Source of the DNA: an uncultured Phascolarctobacterium sp.
Lineage (GTDB): Bacteria > Bacillota > Negativicutes > Acidaminococcales > Acidaminococcaceae
Direction of reading: 5' to 3'
Length of the DNA stretch: 64,000 nt
Assembly: GCF_934190775.1 (NCBI RefSeq)
Contig: NZ_CAKPTG010000014.1
Span: 8,600-72,599 of the forward strand
Under the pieces are notes generated by a model, which had not been told where the DNA came from, searched no databases, and saw only the letters and a list, made by a program, of their open reading frames with translations. This document shows positions 41,889 through 51,633 of the stretch, in pieces (within the stretch, counting starts at the first letter, position 1; every line of letters begins with the position of its first letter). A program made the position numbers and the translations under genes.

Positions 41889-44214
41889 TTTGATCCTCCA
41901 ATGCCAGCTTCAAAACATCATCAAGATGCTCAACAGGTATAAACTGCATTTCCTTGCGAACATTTTCCGGCAGCTCGTCCAAATCCTGCATATTGCGCTT
42001 AGGCAGCAGCACTGTCTTCACGCCATAACGATAAGCGGCAAGCATTTTTTCTTTGATACCGCCAACAGGCCATACCTTACCGGAAAGGGAGATTTCGCCG
42101 GTCATCGCCAGCCTGCCCTTAACCTTTTTACCTGTCAGCGCTGATACCATGGCAGTAACCATCGTTACGCCGGCAGACGGACCGTCCTTCGGCACAGCAC
42201 CCTCCGGCAGATGGATATGGATATCCATCGTTTCACCAAAGTTGGCTGCAATCCCCAGAGCTTCCGCACGGCTGCGGATATAGGTATAACCGGCCTGAGC
42301 CGACTCCTTCATTACATCACCCAGCTGACCTGTAAGTGTAAGATTGCCCTTGCCCTTAAACGCCAGTACCTCTACCTTCAGCAGCTCACCGCCAACACTA
42401 GTCCAGGCCAGGCCATTGGCAACGCCGACACTGGATTTCAGGCTGATATCATCATCAAGATAAATAACAGGTCCCAGGTATTTTTCCAGATTCTTTTCTG
42501 TTACCTGTGCTCCCTTACCCTTGCCCTTGACAATTTTGAAGGCAACCTTGCGGCAGATACCTGCCAGCTTGCGCTCCAGGTTACGCACGCCTGCTTCCCT
42601 GGTGTAGTCGTGAATTACACGACGGATAGCCTTCTCGCTGACGCTCACCTTGTATTTTTCCAGGCCGTTCAGCTTCAGCTCCTTAGGCAACAGGTGCAGT
42701 TGGGCAATTTTAACCTTTTCTTCGTCAGTATAGCTACTCAATTGGATAATTTCCAGACGGTCCAAAAGAGCCGGCGGAATAGTATCTACAGCATTTGCCG
42801 TTACAATCCAGAATACATGCGATAAATCAAACGGGAATTCAATAAAGTGGTCACTAAAGCTGTTGTTCTGCTCCGGATCAAGCACCTCTAAAAGAGCAGA
42901 AGCCGGATCGCCACGAAAATCAGAAGCCATTTTATCAATCTCGTCCAACAGGAAAACCGGATTCATGCAGCCACAGGTCTGCATACCATGAATAATGCGT
43001 CCCGGCATAGAACCGATATAGGTACGACGATGACCGCGGATTTCAGCCTCATCACGCACACCACCCAAAGAAATACGGGTAAATTTACGCTTAATAGCCT
43101 TGGCAATGCTGCTTGCCAGGCTTGTTTTGCCTACACCCGGAGGTCCTACCAGACACAGAATCGGTCCACGTGTGCTTTTGGACAGCGCACGTACTGCCAG
43201 ATATTCCAGGATACGCTCCTTAACCTTTTTCAGGCCGTAGTGATCCTTATCAAGAACGTCCTGCGCCTTATCTATATCAAAATTATCCTTGGTAAATTTG
43301 CCCCAGGGCAACGAAAGCAGCGAATCGATATAGGTACGGATTACCGCTCCCTCCGGTGTCATCGGCGGCATTTTTGCCAGACGTCCCAGCTCCTTATTGA
43401 TTTTTTCTGCCACGTTTTGCGGCATCTTCAGCTTGGACATCTGCTCCTTATAGTCAGCAATTTCTGCCTGTACGTCTTCGTTTTCGCCAAGCTCCTTGCT
43501 GATAGCCTTAATTTGCTCGCGCAGGTAATACTCCTTCTGATTCTGCTCCACCTGCTGGTGTACCTGGTCAGAAATATTTTTAGCTACGTCAGCAATTTCC
43601 TGCTCGCGCACAAGAATCTCGTATAATTTGCGTAAACGCTGCTTAAGCGGTGCTGTTTCCAGCAGATTTTCCTTTTCGTTTAACGCCAGCGGCAGGTAGC
43701 CGACAATAATATCAGGAACCTTGCTTACATCAGCACGCGATTTTAAGGACTGCACTGTATCAGGATTAACCTTTTTCGTAAGCAGAACCCATTGCTCAAA
43801 GGCGTCCAGCAGCAAGCGACGCAGGCCTTCCGCTTCAGCATCTACTGCATCATCAGCCGGCACAACCTCTACCTCGCCAACAAAGAAATCCTGCTCATTC
43901 TCATTAACCTCTGCCGCATGCAGCACATGTACGCGCTCTAAGCCTTCTACCAGCAAACGTACAGCACCGTTAGGTAGCTGCAGTTTTTGCTTGATGGTTG
44001 CCAAAACACCCCATGTATACAAATCGTCAGCAGTAACATTTTCCTGTTCCGGCTGCTTTTGCCCAACCAGGATAATCTGCTTATCTGTATTCTCAGCAGC
44101 ATCAATAGCAGCCATAGATTTTTCTCTGCCAACATCAATATTGGCAATCATGCCTGGAAAAATCAAGATGCCCCTCAAAGGCAGCAGGGGCTTTGTAATT
44201 ATCAAATTAGCCAT
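41881..44214 (-). CDS. lon: ATP-dependent protease Lon
   Basis: 777 residues: N-terminal LON substrate domain (LPLRGILIFPGM), coiled region, AAA+ domain with Walker A GPPGVGKT and Walker B VFLLDEIDKM, and C-terminal Ser-Lys peptidase with catalytic Ser in PKDGPSAGVTM (about 678) and Lys in GGIKEKML-region. ATG 44214 behind GGAGGG. Part of tig-clpP-clpX-lon-engB. Confidence 0.97.
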   Translation of the reverse strand: MANLIITKPLLPLRGILIFPGMIANIDVGREKSMAAIDAAENTDKQIILVGQKQPEQENVTADDLYTWGVLATIKQKLQLPNGAVRLLVEGLERVHVLHAAEVNENEQDFFVGEVEVVPADDAVDAEAEGLRRLLLDAFEQWVLLTKKVNPDTVQSLKSRADVSKVPDIIVGYLPLALNEKENLLETAPLKQRLRKLYEILVREQEIADVAKNISDQVHQQVEQNQKEYYLREQIKAISKELGENEDVQAEIADYKEQMSKLKMPQNVAEKINKELGRLAKMPPMTPEGAVIRTYIDSLLSLPWGKFTKDNFDIDKAQDVLDKDHYGLKKVKERILEYLAVRALSKSTRGPILCLVGPPGVGKTSLASSIAKAIKRKFTRISLGGVRDEAEIRGHRRTYIGSMPGRIIHGMQTCGCMNPVFLLDEIDKMASDFRGDPASALLEVLDPEQNNSFSDHFIEFPFDLSHVFWIVTANAVDTIPPALLDRLEIIQLSSYTDEEKVKIAQLHLLPKELKLNGLEKYKVSVSEKAIRRVIHDYTREAGVRNLERKLAGICRKVAFKIVKGKGKGAQVTEKNLEKYLGPVIYLDDDISLKSSVGVANGLAWTSVGGELLKVEVLAFKGKGNLTLTGQLGDVMKESAQAGYTYIRSRAEALGIAANFGETMDIHIHLPEGAVPKDGPSAGVTMVTAMVSALTGKKVKGRLAMTGEISLSGKVWPVGGIKEKMLAAYRYGVKTVLLPKRNMQDLDELPENVRKEMQFIPVEHLDDVLKLALEDQNE

Positions 44215-44301
44215 ATAATCCCTCCTTCAGCTCCCAAAACAAGAGAGAAATTTATTGACAGTACGCCATTAAGCATATACCTGTCATAGCGATAAAATAA
44301 G

Positions 44302-44332
44302 GGAGAAGGTATAATAATCCTTCCCCCTTAGA
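44302..44332 (-). terminator. Terminator between clpX and lon
   Basis: Minus strand GGG-x-GAAGG / CCTTC-x-CCC hairpin followed by TTATTTTAT. Moderate; may be partly read through. Confidence 0.6.
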
Positions 44333-44339
44333 TATTTTG

Positions 44340-45587
44340 TTATTTTGTAATCATTTGTGGTTCGCAATGCTGGCGTATAGTAGCTTCAGTAACAATGCAC
44401 TTTGTTACATCATCACGGGAAGGAACATCATACATTACGTTACGCATGGTAGATTCGATAATCGATCTCAGGCCACGCGCTCCGGCATTACGTTTCAATG
44501 CTTCCTCAGCAATAGCAGTCAAAGCACCAGGCTCGAACTCCAAATCTACGCCGTCCATTTCCAGGAAACGCTGGTATTGCTTAACCAAAGCATTACGCGG
44601 CTCAGTCAGTATTTGTACCAGAGCAGCTTCGTCCAAAGGATTGAGCGTTACTACCACCGGCATACGTCCTGCAAATTCCGGAATAATACCGAACTTCATG
44701 ATATCCTCAGGCAATACCTTGGCAAATACAGCCTCGTTATCAACCTCTTCCTTGCGGCGGATATCAGCACCAAAGCCCAAGTTTTTCTTGCCAACACGGG
44801 CATTGATGATATGCTCCAGTCCTGCAAAAGCACCACCGCAGATAAACAGGATATTGGTTGTATCAATATTGATAAACTCCTGATGCGGATGCTTGCGTCC
44901 TCCCTTAGGTGGAACGCTGGCAACAGTACCCTCAAGGATTTTCAGCAGAGCCTGCTGCACACCTTCACCGGAAACATCACGGGTAATGGAAACGTTTTCA
45001 GATTTGCGGGCAATCTTATCAATCTCGTCGATATAGATAATACCACGCTGAGCAGCTTCAATATCATAATCTGCATTGCTGATAAGCTTGAGCAGGATGT
45101 TTTCAACATCCTCGCCTACATAGCCTGCTTCCGTTAAGGTAGTAGCATCAGCAATAGCAAAGGGAACCTGCAAAATCTTTGCCAAAGTCTGGGCAAGCAG
45201 TGTTTTACCGCTACCGGTAGGACCAAGCATCAGAATATTGGACTTCTGCAGCTCCAGGTCACGTTTGGACCCCGGGTTCTGGATTTCATAATTGATTCTT
45301 TTGTAATGATTATATACAGCAACAGACAAGGTCTTTTTAGCCTCATCCTGACCAATAACATACTCATCTAAGATTGCCTTGATTTCCTGAGGCTTAGGCA
45401 GATCAGCATTCACCAACTGTTCAGCAGCATCGCTTTCTTTTTCCTCTTCAAGCATTGATTTACAGAAATCGACACACTCATCGCAGATGTAAACACCACG
45501 ACCGGAAATCAGTCTTTTAACCTGACCTTCACGCTTGCCACAAAAGGAACAGCATGGGTTTCCATCATGTCCTTCATTAAAACTCAT
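44340..45587 (-). CDS. clpX: ATP-dependent Clp protease ATP-binding subunit ClpX
   Basis: 415-residue AAA+ unfoldase. N-terminal zinc-binding domain CCSFCGKRE and CDECVDFC, Walker A GPTGSGKT, Walker B IIYIDEIDKI, pore loop GYVGEDVE, IGF-type ClpP-binding loop region (KNLGFGADI). Follows clpP by 25 bp. Confidence 0.97.
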   Translation of the reverse strand: MSFNEGHDGNPCCSFCGKREGQVKRLISGRGVYICDECVDFCKSMLEEEKESDAAEQLVNADLPKPQEIKAILDEYVIGQDEAKKTLSVAVYNHYKRINYEIQNPGSKRDLELQKSNILMLGPTGSGKTLLAQTLAKILQVPFAIADATTLTEAGYVGEDVENILLKLISNADYDIEAAQRGIIYIDEIDKIARKSENVSITRDVSGEGVQQALLKILEGTVASVPPKGGRKHPHQEFINIDTTNILFICGGAFAGLEHIINARVGKKNLGFGADIRRKEEVDNEAVFAKVLPEDIMKFGIIPEFAGRMPVVVTLNPLDEAALVQILTEPRNALVKQYQRFLEMDGVDLEFEPGALTAIAEEALKRNAGARGLRSIIESTMRNVMYDVPSRDDVTKCIVTEATIRQHCEPQMITK

Positions 45588-45612
45588 ATTTTAAATCTCC
45601 TTATAGTATATC

Positions 45613-46206
45613 TTACTCTGCAGATTTACTACGGGAAACAACCTCGTCAATCAGGCCATATTCCTTAGCTTCTTTACTTGTCAGATAATGATCGCGCTCA
45701 GTATCAGCAGCAATTTTTTCCACTGTCTGACCGGTATGCTTTGCCAGTACCTGGTTCATTTCTTCACGGATACGCAGGATTTCACGGGCATGGATTTCAA
45801 TTTCCGTTGCCTGGCCCTGTGCACCACCCAAGGGCTGGTGAATCATAACACGGGAATACGGCAATGCAAAACGCTTACCCGGCGCGCCTGCTGCCAGGAG
45901 CACGGATGCCATGCTGGCAGCCATGCCCATGCAGATAGTAGAAACGTCAGGCTTAATATACTGCATCGTATCATAAATAGCCATGCCGGCGCTTACGCTG
46001 CCACCAGGACTGTTAATATACAGATGGATGTCTTTGTCCGGATCCTCGGACTCCAGGAACAATAACTGAGCAATGACAACATTTGCCATATTGTCATCAA
46101 TCGGACCGGTAACGAAAACAATCCTATCCTTCAAAAGACGTGAATAAATATCATAGGAACGTTCTCCACGACTAGATTGTTCAACAACGATAGGCACATA
46201 ATTCAT
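45613..46206 (-). CDS. clpP: ATP-dependent Clp protease proteolytic subunit ClpP
   Basis: 197-residue serine protease ring subunit. Catalytic Ser in GMAASMASVLL (near 98), His in SRVMIHQPLGG (near 123), Asp in DTERDHYLT. Self-processing N-terminus MNYVPIVVEQ. Between tig and clpX. Confidence 0.97.
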   Translation of the reverse strand: MNYVPIVVEQSSRGERSYDIYSRLLKDRIVFVTGPIDDNMANVVIAQLLFLESEDPDKDIHLYINSPGGSVSAGMAIYDTMQYIKPDVSTICMGMAASMASVLLAAGAPGKRFALPYSRVMIHQPLGGAQGQATEIEIHAREILRIREEMNQVLAKHTGQTVEKIAADTERDHYLTSKEAKEYGLIDEVVSRSKSAE

Positions 46207-46242
46207 TTTGTCACACCCCTTTACTGTAAGTATAACCCCAAA

Positions 46243-47526
46243 TTATTTTGCGCTGTCAATAACAACGTGTGCAGCTTTGCGGCGCAGGATGTTAGCCAAC
46301 AGCAGGCCCATGGTGCCGTTGCCTTTGATGATTTTCTTAACTTCTTCAGGAGCAGCGCCGTGTTGTGCGGAAATAGCAGCGATTTCTGCATCAACGTCAG
46401 CCATATCAACCTGAATGTCTTCAGCCTTAGCGATAGCGTCCAGAACCAGGTCGGTCTTAACGTTTTCTTCAGCAACCGGACGTTGGTTTTCGCGGATTTT
46501 AGCCATGTCCAGGCCAGTGTATTGCATGTACATATCCAGGCTCATTTTACGGCTTTCCAGGCTCATTTTCATTTCGTCAACCATTTGGCTGATTTTGTCT
46601 TCGATCATGATTTCCGGAACGCTGAATTTAGCGTTAGCTACAGCCAGGTCAATCAGTTCATGCTCGTATTCAGCTTTAGCGTTAGCTTCAGCAGCTTTTT
46701 GCATACGCTCTTTGTAATTAGCACGCAGCTCTTCTACAGTTTTGAAATCGGTCTTGGAAGCAACATATTCGTCGTTCAGTTCCGGCAGCTCTTTGCGTTT
46801 TACGTCCTGGATGTTTACTTTGAAAACAGCTTCTTTGCCAGCCAGGTCTTTAACAAAGTAATCTTCCGGGAAGGTTACTTCTACGTCAGTGGAATCGCCT
46901 TTGGACAGGCCAACCAGCTGATCTTCGAAGCCGGGGATGAAGGAGTTGGAGCCAACTTCCAGAGGATAGCCTTTGCCTTCGCCGCCGCTGAACGGTTCGC
47001 CGTCAACGGTACCAGCAAAGTCGATGATAGCGAAGTCGCCTTTTTCAATTACAGCGCCTTCTTCAGCAACTACCATTTTAGCGTCGCGGCCCATCATGTC
47101 TTTAATTTGAGCGTCAACTTGCTCGTCGGTTACTTCAACTTCTTTTTTCTCTACATGCAGACCTTTGTATTCGCCCAGTTCCGGTTCCGGTTTCAGGGTT
47201 ACTTTAATGGTCAGTTCCATATCCTTGCCTTCTTCGAAGGTAGATTCTTCAACTTTAGGATCGGATACAGGAATCAGTTTTTCCTGGTCCAGAGCTTCGC
47301 TGTATGCTTTGTTAGCAACGATTTCAAAAGCTTCTTGTTTTACAGCTTCTTTGCCATAGTGCATTTCGATGATAGCGCGCGGAGCTTTGCCTTTACGGAA
47401 GCCAGGAATGTTTACCTGGTCAGCAATTTTTTGTACAGCCTTTTTATAGCCTGCATTTACCTCAGCAGCCGGAGCGGTAATTTTTAAAGTTGCCTCATTT
47501 TCTACTCTTTCAACAGTAACGTTCAT
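46243..47526 (-). CDS. tig: Trigger factor, ribosome-bound chaperone and peptidyl-prolyl isomerase
   Basis: 427 residues. Ribosome-binding motif GFRKGKAPR (near 43-51), PPIase domain (GDFAIIDFAGTVDGEPFSGG), then helical C-terminal arms. ATG 47526 behind GGGAGG. First gene of the cluster; a promoter lies at 47630-47658. Confidence 0.97.
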   Translation of the reverse strand: MNVTVERVENEATLKITAPAAEVNAGYKKAVQKIADQVNIPGFRKGKAPRAIIEMHYGKEAVKQEAFEIVANKAYSEALDQEKLIPVSDPKVEESTFEEGKDMELTIKVTLKPEPELGEYKGLHVEKKEVEVTDEQVDAQIKDMMGRDAKMVVAEEGAVIEKGDFAIIDFAGTVDGEPFSGGEGKGYPLEVGSNSFIPGFEDQLVGLSKGDSTDVEVTFPEDYFVKDLAGKEAVFKVNIQDVKRKELPELNDEYVASKTDFKTVEELRANYKERMQKAAEANAKAEYEHELIDLAVANAKFSVPEIMIEDKISQMVDEMKMSLESRKMSLDMYMQYTGLDMAKIRENQRPVAEENVKTDLVLDAIAKAEDIQVDMADVDAEIAAISAQHGAAPEEVKKIIKGNGTMGLLLANILRRKAAHVVIDSAK

Positions 47527-47629
47527 TAATAAAATCCTCCCTTAAATTTATGTGGGTAAAAAATAATATAATCGGATTAAACTGTCAGCCTTCCTTAGCG
47601 AAAATGTGCTGACACAAATCGCTCATAAT

Positions 47630-47658
47630 ATCATATCACAATGCTCGCTTCTTGACAA
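47630..47658 (-). promoter_or_regulatory. Promoter of tig
   Basis: TTGTCA (47653-47658) and TATGAT (47630-47635), spacer 17 bp, minus strand. Confidence 0.7.
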
Positions 47659-47662
47659 TACC

Positions 47663-47691
47663 AAAAAACCCGACAGACTCAATCTGTCGGG
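47663..47691 (-). terminator. Terminator of tRNA-Gly
   Basis: CCCGACAGA/TCTGTCGGG stem (47669-47677 with 47683-47691), T6 on the minus strand. It overlaps the start of the tig promoter region. Confidence 0.9.
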
Positions 47692-47703
47692 CAATTTTTT
47701 AAT

Positions 47704-47778
<75 letters not shown>

Positions 47779-47803
47779 GTCGTGTGCATCAGCAACGAAT
47801 ATA

Positions 47804-47832
47804 AGTATAAGGCATCAGGCGACTTTTGTCAA
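47804..47832 (-). promoter_or_regulatory. Promoter of tRNA-Gly
   Basis: TTGACA (47827-47832) and TATACT (47804-47809), spacer 17 bp, minus strand. Confidence 0.85.
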
Positions 47833-47880
47833 CACCTTTTTTTGAAAAAAGTTGAGATTTTTTAACTTTTTTCCCAAGCC

Positions 47881-48168
47881 CTATCCCAACCCATTACAAC
47901 GCGCCAAATCATCATAAACAAGCGCTGCCAGACGCTGCGTCAGCTCCTTGTTTTCTGCACAAAGCTTCGTCTGTGACAGCAATGCTTCCAGCTTAGCCTT
48001 GTTGCACATCATACAACAGCAGGGCATAATGATTTCGCTGGCCATATAGGCAGCAGCACGCAAGGACATTTCATCCTGCAGCAAGCTGCCGCTTGCTGCC
48101 TTAGATGCAAAAACCGCCAGGCGCATATCCAGAGCCCGCGCCAGCTGTTTTTCCAAAACACCGGCCAT
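47881..48168 (-). CDS. Hypothetical protein with MPCCCMMC cluster (95 aa)
   Basis: Helical soluble protein with a central Cys run (SEIIMPCCCMMCNKAKLEALL). Opens MAGVLEKQLARALDMRL, 3 bp after the preceding gene, so probably translated by coupling since no good SD is visible. Not recognised. An AT-rich AAAAAAGTT/AACTTTTTT hairpin near 47844-47875 probably ends it. The Cys run hints at metal or redox, without more support. Confidence 0.6.
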   Translation of the reverse strand: MAGVLEKQLARALDMRLAVFASKAASGSLLQDEMSLRAAAYMASEIIMPCCCMMCNKAKLEALLSQTKLCAENKELTQRLAALVYDDLARCNGLG

Positions 48169-48171
48169 AGC

Positions 48172-48618
48172 TTAACGCATGTTTTCGATAAAGTCTTCAA
48201 AGGTGTTAATCAATACAGTGTGACCGGTAACCTTCAAATCGCGCAGGTAAGTGCCGTAGGATTCATAAACCTCGTCACTCAGCTCCATTTTCAGACCTTC
48301 TTTAACATATTCGTCCATCATTTTCAGGATGAAACGGTTAACTTCATTGGTGCCGGACTTAACATTCAAAGGAATAATACGGCTTTCAGCCTCATATTTT
48401 TCAACAACAACCTTCCAGCCACCGGGAACAGGCGGCAGGCGAGTTGCTTTGATAAAATAATTATCAGGAGAAAAGCCTACATAACCATCCATTTTATTAT
48501 ATAATTTTGCTTTCTGCAGGGGGAAACCATTCTTATTGCCCCATTTAACGATTTCTTCGCAAACTTCATTATTATGGATTACGCTCGGAAAAGTTGCTTC
48601 CGCTAAGATTTCAGACAT
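48172..48618 (-). CDS. Hypothetical protein (148 aa)
   Basis: Soluble alpha/beta protein, MSEILAEATFPSVIHNNEVC at the start and a stretch ATRLPPVPGGWKVVVEKYE in the middle; acidic overall. ATG 48618 behind GAGGAGG. No membrane segment or known motif seen. In a two-gene unit with the Cys-rich small protein downstream. Function not recognised. Confidence 0.7.
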   Translation of the reverse strand: MSEILAEATFPSVIHNNEVCEEIVKWGNKNGFPLQKAKLYNKMDGYVGFSPDNYFIKATRLPPVPGGWKVVVEKYEAESRIIPLNVKSGTNEVNRFILKMMDEYVKEGLKMELSDEVYESYGTYLRDLKVTGHTVLINTFEDFIENMR

Positions 48619-48717
48619 ACTGATACCTCCTCATGGTTTATAGTCATATTTTACTCTAACTTGCAGATTATTTCAACAAAAAAGCATGTATACATTAACC
48701 ATTCCATTTTACGTTAC

Positions 48718-48746
48718 TTGCAATAAGGACAACCTTGTTTTATACT
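48718..48746 (+). promoter_or_regulatory. Promoter of the AAA/PD-(D/E)XK gene
   Basis: TTGCAA (48718-48723) and TATACT (48741-48746), spacer 17 bp, plus strand. Confidence 0.72.
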
Positions 48747-48779
48747 AAAAATAACAAATCGGCAAAGGAGAATAGCGCT

Positions 48780-50366
48780 ATGGGCTTATTTGTAAATCCT
48801 GACTGTTCAGCATTTAAAGCAGCAGTAGCTTCTGAAATTTATATTGACAAAACCTCTCTAATTAAGCACACAAATAAAATGCTCGGCACCTTACAGGCTT
48901 TCATTTGCAACAGCCGCCCTCGTCGCTTCGGCAAGTCAGTTACCGCAGATATGCTCACTGCATATTACAGCAAAGGTGCTAATGCTTCTGAACTTTTTCA
49001 AGGTCTTGCTATCAGCCAAATACCTGGCTTCACGAAACATCTTAATAAATACGATGTGCTCCACTTCGACATCCAATGGTGTTTTAAAGAATGTGGCAAA
49101 GCTGAAGCTACTGTTCCATACATAACTAAAATAGTATTAAACGAACTGCGCCAACTTTACGGCAAAATTGTTCCTGATGATGTACAAAAAATTTCCGGAG
49201 CATTATCAGCTATCAATGCTGCAACAGGCAATAAATTTGTTATCGTCATTGACGAATGGGATGTTTTCATCAGAGACGAATCCCACAATACCAAAGTACA
49301 AGAGCAATATATTGACTTTCTGCGTAATCTTTTCAAAGGCAGTGAACCGGCAAAGTATGTAGCCCTTGCCTATCTGACAGGTATTTTGCCCATCAAAAAA
49401 GTGAAAACACAATCCGCGCTCAACAATTTTGATGAGTATACTATGCTAGATGCCAGTTTTTTTGCTCCCTACACTGGTTTTACAGAGAATGAAGTTAAAA
49501 CATTATGCTCACGTTACCATGCCGATTTTGCTGCTGTCAAACGCTGGTATGATGGCTATCTTTTAGATGACTACCACATTTATAACCCCAAAGCAGTCGT
49601 TAACGCTATGCTACGAGGAAGATTGCAAAGCTACTGGTCGCAAACTGGTACTTATCAAACTATCAAAACTCTCATTGATATGAATTTCGCAGGTCTGCGT
49701 ACAGCAATAATCGATATGCTCGCTGGCAACTCAGTCGCGGTCAATACCAATTTCTTTCAAAACGATATGATTAGCTTCGCTAGCAAAGACGATATTCTCA
49801 CAGCTCTGATTCACTTAGGTTATTTAAGCTATGACATAAATGAACACGCAGCTTCTATACCTAATGAAGAAATCAGGCAGGAATTTGCAGGTGCAATCAG
49901 TTCTAACAACTGGTCTGAACTTCATGCTTTTGAAATTGAATCAACGCAGCTTTTAAACGCTGTTCTAGACGGTGAGACAGCAATGGTCGCTAATAGCATT
50001 GCTAAGCTTCATGACGAATATGCTTCTTCCATACGTTACAATGATGAAAATTCATTAAGCAGCGTGTTGACTATTGCTTTTTTAAGCACTATGCAATATT
50101 ACTTCAAGCCAATCAGAGAATTCCCCACCGGCCGAGGTTTTGCTGACTTCGTGTATCTCCCTAAGCCACGCTATAAAGAAAACTATCCTGCGCTTATCGT
50201 AGAGCTGAAATGGAACAAAAATGTTCAAACAGCACTCGAGCAAATTAAAGAACGCAACTATACGCAAGCATTGGAGCAATATACTGGTAACATGCTTCTT
50301 GTAGGCATCAATTATGACAAAAAAAGCAAGAAACATACTTGCTGTATCGAGCAAATAGAAAAATAA
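48780..50366 (+). CDS. AAA-ATPase-like protein with PD-(D/E)XK nuclease-fold C-terminus
   Basis: 528 residues from ATG 48780 (AAGGAG upstream; frame open to 48735). The N-terminal part is the AAA-ATPase-like family often paired with DUF1703: YIDKTSLIKH, P-loop variant NSRPRRFGKSV (near 50), Walker B KFVIVIDEWDVFI. C-terminal part GRGFADFVYLPKP then PALIVELKWNK gives the D...ExK nuclease pattern. Found in many copies in gut bacteria; role unsettled, a nuclease or mobile-element function is suspected. Adjacent to the CDI region but on the other strand. Confidence 0.85.
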   Translation: MGLFVNPDCSAFKAAVASEIYIDKTSLIKHTNKMLGTLQAFICNSRPRRFGKSVTADMLTAYYSKGANASELFQGLAISQIPGFTKHLNKYDVLHFDIQWCFKECGKAEATVPYITKIVLNELRQLYGKIVPDDVQKISGALSAINAATGNKFVIVIDEWDVFIRDESHNTKVQEQYIDFLRNLFKGSEPAKYVALAYLTGILPIKKVKTQSALNNFDEYTMLDASFFAPYTGFTENEVKTLCSRYHADFAAVKRWYDGYLLDDYHIYNPKAVVNAMLRGRLQSYWSQTGTYQTIKTLIDMNFAGLRTAIIDMLAGNSVAVNTNFFQNDMISFASKDDILTALIHLGYLSYDINEHAASIPNEEIRQEFAGAISSNNWSELHAFEIESTQLLNAVLDGETAMVANSIAKLHDEYASSIRYNDENSLSSVLTIAFLSTMQYYFKPIREFPTGRGFADFVYLPKPRYKENYPALIVELKWNKNVQTALEQIKERNYTQALEQYTGNMLLVGINYDKKSKKHTCCIEQIEK

Positions 50367-50385
50367 TGCCCAAATTTCAAGACAC

Positions 50386-50432
50386 AATGGCTGTCGTGCT
50401 GCATCAAAGATGTAGTACGACAGTCATTTTTA
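50386..50432 (+). terminator. Terminator of the AAA/PD-(D/E)XK gene
   Basis: AATG-x-CTGTCGT paired with ACGACAG-x-CATT and TTTTATT following. On the other strand it closes the exoprotein fragment. Confidence 0.78.
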
Positions 50433-50785
50433 TTCTGATATTATTCAAAAGCATCGTATGGTCATAATAAGAAATCACTGTAGTACCATAAACCCAGCGA
50501 AAACGAATATGCATTTTCCTGTGTTTCTTATACTTCCAGTAATGGTAGTCGTTACCACGGTCATAATAGTGGACAGTACCTTGATAGCCTACATTCTCCA
50601 CCGTACCGCCAGCATTAACAGTTAAATTTTTGCCTGCCTTTATTTTGCTGTAATGGTTGCTCAGGTCTTTGTCCAAATCAATATTGATGTTACCACTGGC
50701 AATGATATTCGCATCTGCAGTCTCTTTATCGATCTGCGCAGTCAAAATCTACCTGTCAAACTCGCGCACTGCACCTATATCTAAA
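50404..50785 (-). pseudogene. cdiA/fhaB fragment (two-partner exoprotein repeat region)
   Basis: Minus-strand translation matches residues of the large exoprotein almost exactly: from VREFD-stop-ILTAQIDKET through GTVENVGYQGTVHYYDRGND to YYDHTM. An in-frame stop (TAG for Gln) and loss of both ends show it is a dead segment. The match is to the part of the main gene near 62290-62620, so this piece was copied or left by recombination. Confidence 0.9.
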
Positions 50786-50797
50786 TCCTGCCTAGCA

Positions 50798-51250
50798 TTA
50801 TGTATACTGATATTTCATTGTTAGCTCCCATATATTTTCTTTTATCTTTTCCAACTGTAAAATAACCTTAACAGGCTTACTTTGAAAAATTTCTTCTCTA
50901 TGCATTATAAGACGATTTTGCTTTATACTTTGCACTTTCCATCCCTTTTCCAATCCTTTGGATACATAATAATTTATGGCATCATCTGCATCCGTATAAG
51001 CAAGTTCCATTCTTATATCTGGGTTACGTTTAAAAAACCGTAAATATTTATTAAATTCATATATCTGTATTGCACCAGGTTTTAGGAAATCTAGGCGTTT
51101 TAAATTTACCAACATAATACATTTCGCCTTATTTTCTTCGTTCTGATCATACATAATCTTTTTACCGAGAAATCCAATTCCAAAAAACAAAAATAATACA
51201 ATTATTAAAATATAGCATACTAAATTAGAAAGGTTTGTTTTACTTTTCAT
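50798..51250 (-). CDS. Membrane-anchored immunity-like protein B, copy 2
   Basis: 150 residues from ATG 51250 (GGAGGAG seven bases upstream). One N-terminal transmembrane helix (LVCYILIIVLFLFFGIGFL), then an outside domain. It aligns along its length with the protein at 53096: LKRLDxLK, NPDIRMxxAYTDADxxIxYYxSKGxEKGW, then LxMHR. Overlaps protein A (51240) by 11 bp. Pair follows a toxin-tail fragment. Confidence 0.75.
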   Translation of the reverse strand: MKSKTNLSNLVCYILIIVLFLFFGIGFLGKKIMYDQNEENKAKCIMLVNLKRLDFLKPGAIQIYEFNKYLRFFKRNPDIRMELAYTDADDAINYYVSKGLEKGWKVQSIKQNRLIMHREEIFQSKPVKVILQLEKIKENIWELTMKYQYT

Positions 51251-51626
51251 AAAAACTCTCCTCCCAAACGGATGCATTATCATAATCAATTAAAACATAC
51301 TCATAATTACCCTTTGAAAAAAAATAATATTTTTCATTATTTTTTATGATTTTCCTGTCTTCTACCCAACCCATTTTCAATAATGCTTCTTGAATCTGTC
51401 CAAGTTCTTTCTCTGGACAAGTAAATTCAGCTGAAATTGCACTTTTTGAGCGCCTAGATCCACTCTTAAAAGATGTACATTTTGCTTCAGTTGGCAAAGG
51501 CACACTTAAAAATGTCTTCGCCATATTCAACTCTGTTTTTTCATTAACCGTAAACATAGAAATCCATAAATATAAGATTATTAAAGTGGCACATCCATAA
51601 ATAAACCCTTTTTTATACTTATTCAA
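51240..51626 (-). CDS. Membrane-anchored immunity-like protein A, copy 2
   Basis: 128 residues from TTG 51626 (AGGGGTG upstream), starting NKYKKGFIYGCATLIILYLW: one N-terminal helix, then a soluble domain with IQEALLKMGWVEDRKIIKNN. Homologous to 53553 (same length, same placing). The start directly follows the stop of the toxin-tail remnant, the usual arrangement of an immunity gene. Confidence 0.75.
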   Translation of the reverse strand: MNKYKKGFIYGCATLIILYLWISMFTVNEKTELNMAKTFLSVPLPTEAKCTSFKSGSRRSKSAISAEFTCPEKELGQIQEALLKMGWVEDRKIIKNNEKYYFFSKGNYEYVLIDYDNASVWEESFYEK

Positions 51627-51633
51627 TTTAAAG

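Noticed and set aside
46177..47487. 436-codon Phe-rich plus-strand frame opposite tig
   Set aside because: Antisense of trigger factor (Glu/Lys codons read as Phe/Leu); no SD.
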